From NCBI GenBank assembly GCA_932521035.1, contig OW051493.1, positions 5,208,001-5,272,000 on the forward strand: a DNA stretch of 64,000 nucleotides, in the 5' to 3' direction. The notes under the pieces were generated by a model. It had not been told where the DNA came from. It ran no database searches and saw only the letters and a list, made by a program, of their open reading frames with translations. How positions within the stretch are numbered: the stretch's first letter is position 1; every line of letters starts with the position of its first letter. The DNA is from Oscheius dolichura (taxonomy: Eukaryota; Nematoda; Chromadorea; Rhabditida; Rhabditidae). Positions 53,619-63,498 of the stretch are shown here, one piece after another. Position numbers and translations under genes: made by a program.

Positions 53619-56327
53619 ATGGGTTAGTCAGTGCTGTATTACATATTGATTGCTTCAACGAGATTGATGTAAAACTTCGTTGGGGGAGAAATTAGTTTAG
53701 AATAGTTTAATTTGTTCTACAAGACTCATTATTTCAAACGGAAAAGTTACCTTAATGGAAGACCTTAGTTGTTTCGTTAGTTTTTTTAATAAGAAACCTT
53801 GACAATAAGGGTGTTTTGGGTTTGTCGCTAATTGAGAAATTGTATAAGCAACTAATAATATTAGATGTTACAGCTTATAACGCCTCGTATGCTTCGGGGA
53901 ATGGTGCTCCAGGCGTCGGTGGAGCAGGTGCGCCTGGAGAATATGGAGCCATCGATCAGGTACAATCTGCCCACCCAATATTCATATTTTCGTCAGAGCC
54001 AAAAGGACCATGAAGCTGCATGGGCGAGCTACTACGCCAGCCTGAATCAGCAACAAAATTATGGACAACCAACGGCTCCCGCTGCTTCTATTCCCCCTCC
54101 TCCTGGATCAACAGCTGCTTTGAATGCACAACCCCCTCCACCATCTGCTAATGAGGTAAATATAAATATATAATTATAATCTTATTTGTAATTACAGTTC
54201 AATGCTTATTATGGTGGCCATCCTCCAACAGGTGGTGCTGATCCATATGGAGCTCAAAAACCATACGACAATGGACGCGATCAGTATGATTATTCCCACG
54301 GAGGCCCTCCTCAAAGAGGTGGTGATCGCGGTGGATTTCCGGCTGGCGGTGATCGATATGGAGGAAGTCGTGGAGGATATGGTGGCGATCGTGGTGGTTT
54401 TGGTGGAAGCCGTGGAGGTTATGCTGGTGACCGTCCTACTCGTGGCGGCTTTACTGGTGATAGAGGCGGACGCGGAGGATATGGAGGAGACCGTGGTGCC
54501 GATCGTTATGGAGACAGAGGTGGCCGTGACGAGCGCAGCGGCGGGTATGGAGGGGATCGTGGAGGTGACCGGGGAGGACGAGGTAGGTGTTATGGTGGTA
54601 CAACATTTGGCAGGATATTTTGGGCATTCCATGATAAATGCCGCCTGAAGATGTAACCAATTGGTTTTTAGATTACGGCAGTCGCAGTGGGCAAAGTAGA
54701 GAGCGTTATGATGACAGAGGTGGTGATCGTGGATTTGGCAGCAGCAGCAGAGGTGGTTATGGAGGTGATCGTGGTGGTGGTGGATATGGAGATCGGGATC
54801 GTGGAAGCGATCGTCGCGGTGGAAGTCGTTGGGACGAGGGAAGAGGCGGAAGTCGTGGCGGGTGTGTTTTTTTGTATTATTCGTCTTAGGTGTTGTGGTG
54901 TTTATAATATATTACGCAAAAAGCCAGAATTTTCTAAAACATGGTGGGCAAATGAGTTGTGTCGCGAGGAAATAATTCAACACCTCGAACATAGTTATTC
55001 TATTGTTAGTGAAGGTAAGTTTGAATTGAATCCCGAGTTATATAGGCCATTTCCTTCCCTGTCTCTCACATGACATTAGTGGTGCCAGTTATTGCACAAC
55101 TTCTATCCAAAAGTCGTTCCGTTGTTCATTATAAGCTGCTATGGGTATAGTGGTCACCAATCTTGTCAAAGGGAATTTTGAGTAAATTGAGACATTAAGT
55201 ATGCACAAGTGGTGCATATTCTTCTTACAAAATGGTCATATTTAGCAATCGAGTATCTGCTACAGCCATACATTATGAATATTTCATCGAGTGAAGAAGC
55301 AGCAGCACATTGAGCTTTCATCTCACTGTATTTTTGAATATTTATCGTCCATTTTAAAACAGTGATATGCAAGCTTAGCAGTTCAATGCGTGCCAAAGGC
55401 CAGATGAACTGTGTTAAGAAGTGTTTTTCAGACCGGGTGGAGGCCCCGGTGGAAGAGGAGGTTTTCAAGGTACAACTATGTATATATTGTGTTACTGTTC
55501 TAAACTATCAAACAAAAACCATTTGTAAAATTTAGTCATTTTGATATGTTAGGGAATCGAAGTGTTATTGCGTTAAAATGCGGGCATTTACAGATCGAGG
55601 AGGTGACCGTGGCGGATTCGGGGCCCAACGAGGAGGAGATGAACGCGTCGAGCTAAAGGAGACCGTTTTCGTGCAAGGCATTCCAACAAGGTAAGAATTA
55701 TTCGATCTTGTAATATTTTTATAGCGCTAACGAAACATATATTGCTGATGTCTTTGCAACAGTTGGAGAAATAGCTAAAAATGACAAAACAGGCCAACCA
55801 AGGATTAAAATATATACTGACAGGGCTACGGGGGAGCCAAAGGTATTTAAATGAGATTTCGGAACATTTGTCTAGGGCGAATGTATGATTACCTTTGCTG
55901 ATGCTGAAGTTGCTCAACGCTGCATAGAAATGTACAATGGGCAGCCTTTCCCAGGCGCAGAAAGACCTATGTCTCTTTCTATCGCTAGATTTAAATCTCA
56001 AGACACCCCAGGCGGACGTGGTGGAGGACGTGGTGGCCGAGGCGGGTTTGGAAGCGATAGAGGTGGATTTCGAGGTGGCAGTGATAGAGGCGCCTTGCGT
56101 GGCGGCCGTGGTGGCGGTAATCAAGAACAGAGAGCAAACGATTGGACGTGCTCAGGCTGCAACAATAATAACTTCGCTTTTAGACAGGTTACAATGATTA
56201 ACAATTTTTCTTATATCATGTTTAGCAATGTAATCAGTGTGGAGCAGCGCGAGGTGGCGGCGAGGGTGGAGCAATGCGACATGGTGGAGGCGGACCGCCA
56301 GGCGGCGATCGTCACCGGCCATATTAA
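53619..56327 (+). CDS. FET family (FUS/TAF15/cabeza-like) RNA-binding protein
   Basis: Nuclear RNA-binding protein linked to transcription and splicing. Exon 1 is ATGG only; intron 53623-53873 joins to give [20 protein letters not shown]. Then a low-complexity part ([40 protein letters not shown]), a long RGG region ([20 protein letters not shown] repeated to about 54860), a 570-nt intron, then the [84 protein letters not shown] second RGG region follows, then a RanBP2-type zinc finger [20 protein letters not shown] and a short RGG tail ending RHRPY-stop. RRM plus this zinc finger is diagnostic of FET proteins. Confidence 0.93.
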
Positions 56328-56844
56328 TCGAATGAAACATCCCGTATCTTTAATCTATTTCTTCTACTCTATTGGTATTTGTAATTTGTTTGTACGTAAT
56401 ATATCGTACTATTGGCGACTTTTTACCATTCAAAGATTGCCTTGTTTTTTAAGCGATTTTCCCATTATAAAAAACTTGTTTTGTCCCTAAGAAATGATTG
56501 CGAATTTAAACCGAAATAAACCTGATTGTCGTCTGAATTCTTACCTTCTATGATCTTATGATATATCAGTTGTATTGCTATTTTTGGATATGAGGCGAAA
56601 AATTCTTCATTTTATACAGATGCTTTCATCCTGTGAATATATGAGGTTTCTCAAATTTAGAACCTTGTGAGGTTGCGCTTCAAGTTTTAGCAACTTTCTG
56701 TTCAGTTTACCAAGGCGGGCTTTATTCCTTTTCGGCTTATATATAGCTATGCGCATACGGCCACTCACAACAAAAGTTTTACGGTTTCAGATCTACGAAA
56801 TTCTTCTTTTCTAGTGCCAAGCGATAACTACTTCTGTGGATCTC
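56328..56844. other. Intergenic region
   Basis: About 500 AT-rich bases holding the FET 3' untranslated region (AATAAA at 56514-56519) and the upstream region of the small membrane protein gene. No gene or repeat recognised. Confidence 0.4.
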
Positions 56845-57208
56845 ATGAAAGCAAATTTTTACTGGAAGCTACGGTATGTATATATTAATAGTCAGATGTT
56901 GCGCAGATTCTTGGATGCCGTGAGGTACGTGCGGACAAGAACCCTTCCAGCAGCCGTTATCGGTTTGGTTACATACCTCGCCGCCTTCAATCTAGGAATG
57001 AGGTTCGTACATGAGTTTACTATTGGGATTCCTCCATTATAGATGGTGGAAAGGGCCAGAGCAGCCAATCAATAGACTTCAATGGCAATTGCAAAAAGCA
57101 CAAGGAAAATTGTCGAAGAAATTACTAGAAAAAGAAGATGTAATTCACGCGTATTACAGAACAAAATTTCATATTACCGCAGATAGTTTATTATCCCAAT
57201 CAAAATAA
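56845..57208 (+). CDS. Small single-pass membrane protein, unrecognised
   Basis: Three exons joined by introns of 31 nt (56874-56904) and about 40 nt. The protein starts MKANFYWKLR, then FLDAVRYVRTRTLPAAVIGL with the helix AAVIGLVTYLAAFNLGM, then RWWKGPEQPINRLQWQLQKA and a charged helical tail KLSKKLLEKEDVIHAYYRTK before SLLSQSK-stop. About 95 residues with a basic N-terminus, one membrane helix and a coiled tail: a layout common in small mitochondrial inner-membrane proteins, but no family was recognised. It converges on SRP72 with a 55-bp gap. Confidence 0.6.
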
Positions 57209-57263
57209 GCATTTTTTTTTTAAAAAAATAGATCGCTAAATAAGAAAAACGATAGATAAAAGT

Positions 57264-59684
57264 TTAAAATTTTCCTGTCTTCTTCTTTTTCTGTTTTTGA
57301 GCTTTCGTTGGGCGCTGTTGACGAGGACCTTCAGCCACAAGAGGAACAGCACGCGGAGATGCAGGACTGGCAGTGGTAAACTCCCTGAAAATTATTAATT
57401 CCAATCGCGACACGGAAGTTCTAGAGAAGCAGGAGTAAATGGTAAAGTTAAAACGTACACATTAGGATTGGCACTGGCAGAACCCTGAGTCCCTCTTCCG
57501 ATATCTCTATCTTTATTTTTCTTAAGCTTTCTTTTATAAGCAGCTCTTTCCTGCTTTGGAAGCCACCTTTCCGGATCCGGAGGAACATTAGGATCGTAAC
57601 TTTTAGGTAGACGAATGTTTCGTTTTCTGCGGTTGTTTTTCAGTTTGCGAGTAATTATTTCCTGAGCAAAAAAAATGATTTTCAATAAACGACAATACTG
57701 TTTCTTTCTCTTCCATTTTCGCTTCTTTCCTTTGCTTGTATTTGTCGCCACGCAGAATCCAATCACTTTCTTCCAAATCAGATGCATTAACTTCGTAGCT
57801 ACTATTTGCAGGAATAATCTATTTATGACGTAAGCAAAAGTTAGCTGCCGTTCACCTGGTCGACCAACGTTTTAGCCTTCTCTTCACAAAACTCAGAATA
57901 GACCTTAATCAGTCTGCATCTAACGACGTTGTCCATTGGGTAAAGCTCTTTGTACTTTTCCAAATACTTGGCAGCTTGTTGATGATTTCCTCGATCCATC
58001 TCAAGTTGGGAAGCAGCTAACAAGAGCTCCATCATATGAACCTGTGATTTTGCAGCTTTCAGGTTTTTATCGATTTCCTATTCCAAAAATTAAGTAAGCA
58101 TTGAAAAGAATTGTTACAGCAATGGCGTTTTCAGGCTGACTTAATGCCATTAAGCAGCAGATCAAAATGCTGTTAACTGCTGGAGAACAGCGGATTTCTG
58201 CAGGCAACGAATTTATGGCATCAACAGCATCAGCGTAGAAGCCTTAAATTTATAATGGAAAAAAGTGGGATAGCAAATAGTTGAACTTACCGTTATTGAG
58301 GTCAATATGTATCTTTATGACAATAACATCAAGGTTAGTGTCGCCTTCTAAGCTCTATAACAAAATATGCTGTGGAAATATATGTTTAACCTCTAGTGCT
58401 CGTGTGACATCGCCCATTTTTAAATGCAGAGCAGCATTGATCATTTTTGAACAATGAGTAACACCGTATTTATTCTGGAGTTCGGTTAAAACTCGACGGC
58501 ACGGCTCTCGTTGATTTGAGCGGTACAGCATCAACGCCTAAAGAGCTAAATAAAAGTTATAACAGTGGTTCCTCACATTATTCTGTGCTAAGCATCTCTT
58601 TTGTCTTACGGTTAGTTTAGACTGATCCAAAGACAGTGCTGTCTTTAAGTTTTTCTTAATACCGGCCAAATTAAACTCCCCATCAAAGCAAATGGAGTTA
58701 TTCAACAAAGTTGCTGCCACACTAACATCCGTGCAGTTGCATGCTTGTATCTTTCGGTATTCATCTTGAGCATCAGCCGTCTGCCCCATTTGCTGATGAA
58801 CGTACGCACGTTGAACTTTCAAAAATACAAGCTCCTGCTCCAGTTCTTCACCAGTAAGACCTTCTTCTGTAAGGATTGCATGACAAAGTTCTAGAAAGTT
58901 GTACATTATTTCTGCTAAAAAATACCAACCAATCGCTTTATCAAGATATTGCAAACAAGCCTTCCACTCCTTACATTCAATTTTGAGGCATGCAGCATTG
59001 TATAATTGCTCAAATGTACTCAAGTCACTTTCGATACTCTTAATTGGATCCTTCAATAACAATTTACTAATACCTGTTTTATTCCTAATGAATTTAACTG
59101 TGCTTTTACAGCTAAAAAGTTAGCTTTGCGTTCTTCAACATAGTCGTCATTACGATTTTCCTCCAAAAGCCACAAGTACACGTCATGAGCTTCCTAATTC
59201 AAGTTTAATTTAAATGATTTTTAACAGCGCTGCTTACTTGAAACATTTCTAATTTATAAAATATCTGAGCTTTAATCTCGTTGGCCTCAAAATGATCACG
59301 TGACACATTTTCTAAAATTTTAAGTGCTTCTTCGTTCAGACCCATTCGATAGAGAACATAGGCATGCTCAAAAGAGCAGTCTCTAAAGGTTACACGAATT
59401 AAAAATAAAAGTTCCACGAGCCCTAATTGTAGAGAACTGCACTGCTTGATAAAAGAAAGAGCATCTTCGTAAAGAGAAAGTTGAATTAACGAAATCAATT
59501 TTCCCTTATAACCAAGTATTTCCTTGGGATGTCGACGTATCACTGCAATTAAAAAGAGTTAAAATATTTTGAGTTCGACACTCTTATTCGCAGCCTGTAA
59601 AGCCTTAGAATAATCTAAAGCAGTATCGGCTTTCATCAGGTCCGTCAAACATTGTCTAATACCACCAGAATCGGCAGCAGCCAT
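57264..59684 (-). CDS. SRP72: Signal recognition particle subunit SRP72
   Basis: TPR protein of the SRP, which targets nascent secretory proteins to the ER. The start MAAADSGGIRQCLTDLMKAD follows TTCTTAG directly. TPR-type helices: RHPKEILGYKGKLISLIQLS, CSFEHAYVLYRMGLNEEALK, STFEQLYNAACLKIECKEWK, GEELEQELVFLKVQRAYVHQ with QMGQTADAQDEYRKI, LLNNSICFDGEFNLAGIKKN, HMMELLLAASQLEMDRGNHQ. The C-terminal RNA-binding part has NRRKRNIRLPKSYDPNVPPD with PDPERWLPKQERAAYKRKLK, the SRP72 signature, then a basic end TKAQKQKKKTGKF-stop. Full-length, about twelve introns. Its start is only 158 bp downstream of the TFIIS stop on the same strand. Confidence 0.95.
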
Positions 59685-59842
59685 CTAAGAACTTTTAGAT
59701 AGTACAGCCAGAGAGTAAAGGGAAAATAAAAAAACTGTGAAAACAGTTAACACGATGAAATTATGGACTATACAATAGAGACGATAATGTTTATTTTAAA
59801 ACAAACAGAAGAACTGAGACCAGGAGCGGATACACATTAGTA

Positions 59843-61053
59843 TTAACAAAACTTCCATCTATTCCCGCATTCCAAACAGAAAACAAAGGTAGTCATTGGT
59901 TCGTCAGAAGAGCGAGTTTGAAGTTGTGTATACGTACAATTTTTCTTTCTACATTTACCACATTTAAACATGTCCGAAGGTGTTCCTGAAAAAAAGATAA
60001 CAATGTTATTGGTCCAAAAAGGCACAATACTAAAGTAATGGAAAATGCTAACCTTGTTGGGTGCTCATTTGTGCATCTCTGATACTGTCTTGTGTGTACT
60101 TTTCCCGTTGATTCTTCATATCATTCGAAGCCATTTCCTCACTGGTCATCACAGCAAATTTTTCAGCCTTGACAACGCCGGTCAATACATTTTCTCTGAA
60201 AGTAAAATTCTGGTACATGCTACTATCTCCATACCTCAACGCAGGATTTTTTTTATCCTGCAGATTAAAAACACGGCTGCGAACAGCAGCCCTATACTTA
60301 TCAGTGACTCCTTTGTGCACCTTAAAAAGTTCAGCTTCAATGGCTACCGCAATGTCTTCAGGATCGTGCGTTCCGTCCGGCAATTCATACTTTTTTAAAG
60401 CGTTGATGATTAACTGTGCTGTCTTAAGACGTGTCTAAAATAAATTTTCATCCTCCTATTTGCAAAATAAAAACTTCATCGCTTATTAAGTGTTTAGGGG
60501 GAAACCCATTTGATGAAGTTGCATGGATAGTAGGTTTCGGAACTTCCGAAGTGTTACTTTTGAAGGAAATATTTTCATTTTTAGGTGGCTTTTCCTTCTA
60601 AAATAATGATATAAAACATTAAATGAGATCAAAAAATACATCAAAGTTCTCAACTTTCTCCTCCTTCTCATTTATCAAAGATTTCCAGTTTTTGATAATA
60701 CTTTTAGCTTTTTTGGAAAGCTTTTCATCGGTCACCTTTTTGCGAAAATCGTTAATCTTCCGCCCGATTTGAGTTTTCTAAAAAAATTTTGCATTTGATG
60801 AAATAACTTACAGTTAAAATGTCTAAAGTTATCGGCAACTTGGAGAGGGCATCCAAGAGTTCATGAGCATCGCATTCCTAGAAACACACAAATAATCACT
60901 ACTCTCGATACATGATTCTCCTTTTTTACCACCGAAAAGTGTAAATAGTAAAGGAGAAAAAACCCCCCACGAAAGTCGTACATTTTTGGTGCCATTCATC
61001 ACCTTATCCAATTTCGATCCAATTTTTGCTACTTCTGCTTCACAACTGGCCAT
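59843..61053 (-). CDS. TCEA: Transcription elongation factor TFIIS
   Basis: Stimulates RNA cleavage by backtracked RNA polymerase II. The start [20 protein letters not shown] lies seven bases after TATTTCAG. The N-terminal TFIIS/LW domain reads [20 protein letters not shown] with [20 protein letters not shown] and [12 protein letters not shown]. The central domain includes [40 protein letters not shown] and [20 protein letters not shown]. The zinc ribbon is [20 protein letters not shown] followed by [20 protein letters not shown] and the terminal C, with the catalytic Asp-Glu pair in RSSDEPMT. All three domains and four zinc cysteines are intact. Confidence 0.97.
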
Positions 61054-61236
61054 TGTACTGCTGAAATACTAAATAATATAAATAACTCTATGGTAACAAT
61101 CGACAACAGTAAAGAAAGAAGAAATCAAAATATCTGCTTGGACCATATATCAAGACACAGCTCGCCGCCGCTGAACAACGCCCCCCGCCACCGTCATCGT
61201 GCCGGGACCAGCGCAATTTTAGTACTGCTGCTAGAA
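61054..61236. promoter_or_regulatory. 5' flank of TFIIS
   Basis: Short upstream region between the TFIIS start and a foldback element. It contains the TATTTCAG acceptor-like site next to the start, so a non-coding or trans-spliced leader is likely. Confidence 0.4.
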
Positions 61237-61513
61237 CAACTTTGTAGACGTTTAGTAGCGAGAAGCACATATTTATATCTTTTTCTGTAAATTGCATTCG
61301 AAAAAGCATATTTTAATGACCCGGAAGTAATTTTTGGGGTTCATATAAATGTACCATAAAAAAGATATGAGTTTTTCGTGTTTTTCCATATCAAAACCAG
61401 AACAGATTTTGTGCCAAAATTACTTCCGGATCAGAATTTTTTTCTGCATCGAACAACCCCAAGAACTATAAAAGTGTATGTCTGGATGAAGCTACTAAAC
61501 GTCTACAAAGTTG
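61237..61513. mobile_element. Foldback element with nested inverted repeats (277 bp)
   Basis: The outer arms CAACTTTGTAGACGTTTAGT-AGC (61237-61259) and their exact reverse complement (61491-61513) are 23 bp. Inner pairs also match, including CCGGAAGTAATTTTTGG near 61321 against CCAAAATTACTTCCGG near 61416. It folds into one long imperfect hairpin with no coding capacity; probably a MITE. Confidence 0.65.
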
Positions 61514-62141
61514 GATACCGTAATCTCCAATACAAAAAACGCTGTTTGTCCGCTGTTTACAACCGTTTCCATCCAACGTCGATTTTTTGAAAAATCGGTC
61601 AAAATCTTTGAAAATTTCTTTCTCAAAACTGTGACATCCAATCTTTTTTATTTTCACTGCAATCGATTAGTCTCATTATGGGGAGCATTTTAAGTTACGG
61701 ACGGAAGAATATCTTAAGAAAAAGTCATTTTTGGGTTATTTCCGGACAAAAATTCACTGATATTCCATTACGCCTCAAATCTATTTTATGCTTTTATTTT
61801 CTGTTCAATTGTAATTTGGGGTCGATAAGACCGAATAAAACATCGAAAACACATTAAAATGGGTAGAAACGCATATATGAAAAACTGGCATGTGGTCGCT
61901 GCAGGACCAATTTAGCCATTTTAGACCTTTGAGGTGGCGACCTCGGCGAGCTTCTTAAGAAGGAGCCAGCACGTATATTGCAAGCAAGCAGCTTTTTTTC
62001 GCGATAGGAGACGGTCTTTTACAAAATGTATTGAAATGCGTATTTTTGTCGCCTGAAAGAATGAAAGAAGCACTTTTTGTAGGATCTTTTAGATGAGGAA
62101 TGATATTTTTCTCTTTTACTCTTGTTAGTTACAGTTTTCAG
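61514..62141. other. Intergenic AT-rich DNA
   Basis: About 630 bases upstream of the EXD3/MUT-7-like gene. No protein-like frame. It ends with GTTTTCAG directly before the start codon. Confidence 0.35.
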
Positions 62142-63498
62142 ATGCCTGAAGAAGACGATAATAGTACCCCCAAAGAAAACATAGATGATTCCAAGCAGTT
62201 GGTACCGGCAAATTTAACAGGCAAAGAAAAAAAAGAAATAAAGAAGAAACTCTATGGACAGCAGCATCCAGAACCACAAGCATCCCAAAGGAAAATTTTA
62301 AAAGTATGTCTCATTCGGTTTTCATTATCTGGTGTTGTTGGTTTACTCTAACAAGTCCTATTTCCAGGACATATACATAGATGTTAAAAATCAACAAGAA
62401 AAGAACGAACTACTCTCTATAGCTTGTTACGAAATTTTTTCAAGTTTCGATAATCCGTTTACAGGATTTCTTGATCTGTATAGTCGGTTACATGATGTAA
62501 CCGTAGCTAAAGCTAACACCCTTGCAGGCATGCGAATTTGTTTTTTCAACTCTCGTTTAGGACTTTATGTTCAACAGTTTGTTCACTGGCTGAAGAAGCA
62601 TCCTGCAAGTGATGATATTTATCAAACGTCCTTAAACAGAGACATTCAGGTATATTCAAGTATTTCGACATTAGATGTTTTAGGAAATGGCGATGAAGAC
62701 ATTTACAGCACATCATTCCTTGCATCTAGTAAAAGTTGCCGAAACCTTCAAGTTTAACGATAAAAGCACTGTTGAAATTGTAAAGAATCAAATTGAGGTA
62801 ATGTTCTGCTGCTTTTTTGATACCCGCTTTATTAGCATCTTATTGGCCATCAGAAGTTCAAAGAAGCAATGGATATGGCTATTCAGTTTAATTTAAAAGA
62901 TCAATATTCTTTTGCTCAGTTTCTGTTGCCTAGAATATTTCAAGATGCTTTTCCAGATGTGAAGGAGTATTGCAAATCACAGGTTCCCCTTCAGGTAACT
63001 AATGATAATGAGTTATAAATGCACCCAAATTAGAGGTGCGTGATCAAGTTTTTTGATAATCTTATATATAAAGATGATCTCCAAATATCCTCAGAATTGC
63101 GACAATATTGTCAGGACGAAGGAATCCTGATACATACCGCAGAAAAAATAACAGGTAATTGTTAGACCGCGAATACATTTTAGTTTTAGCTAAGAGCGTC
63201 AATAAAAATGTTAAAGATCTTTTGATAACTTATGGACTTGAAAAATATGAAAAAGAATACGCACCAAATCATTGGTGGTACACCAAAGAAAAAAGTATTA
63301 ATTACACTATAAAGCGGAGGTTTTATTCGAAACAATGGAATAATAAAACTTTAGGTTTTTAAACCATGACAAACATTATCCAGCTTTGGACCATACGTCT
63401 TACGTTTCATCAATCAAAGGATATCTAAAGGGTACAGATGATACTCGCAAAGAGCAGTTTATCAGAATGCTGTGGAACAGTCGAGATAAAGAACGGCG
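62142..63498 (+). CDS. EXD3/MUT-7-like protein, N-terminal part (cut by the window end)
   Basis: The start MPEEDDNSTPKENIDDSKQL follows GTTTTCAG directly. Helical N-terminal pieces in order: TGKEKKEIKKKLYG, IACYEIFSSFDNPFTGFLDL, GLYVQQFVHWLKKHPASDDI, MAMKTFTAHHSLHLVKVAET, HQKFKEAMDMAIQFNLKDQY with FAQFLLPRIFQDAFPDVKEY, VRDQVFDNLIYKDDLQISSE, LLDREYILVLAKSVNKNVKD and GYLKGTDDTRKEQFIRMLWN. The pattern of a repeat-like helical region with an H-x-K-F-K-EA-like segment and a later L-P-R-I-F-x-D-A element fits the N-terminal half of EXD3/MUT-7. The 3'-5' exonuclease domain would lie beyond the window; the last exon ends at about 63498 at a GT donor. In nematodes MUT-7 supports small-RNA amplification; here that role is only inferred. 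Confidence 0.55.

Noticed and set aside
54192-54632. 146-codon Ser/Thr/Ile-rich minus-strand frame
   Set aside because: Antisense shadow of the FET RGG-repeat region; its repeats mirror the GGT/CGT codons.
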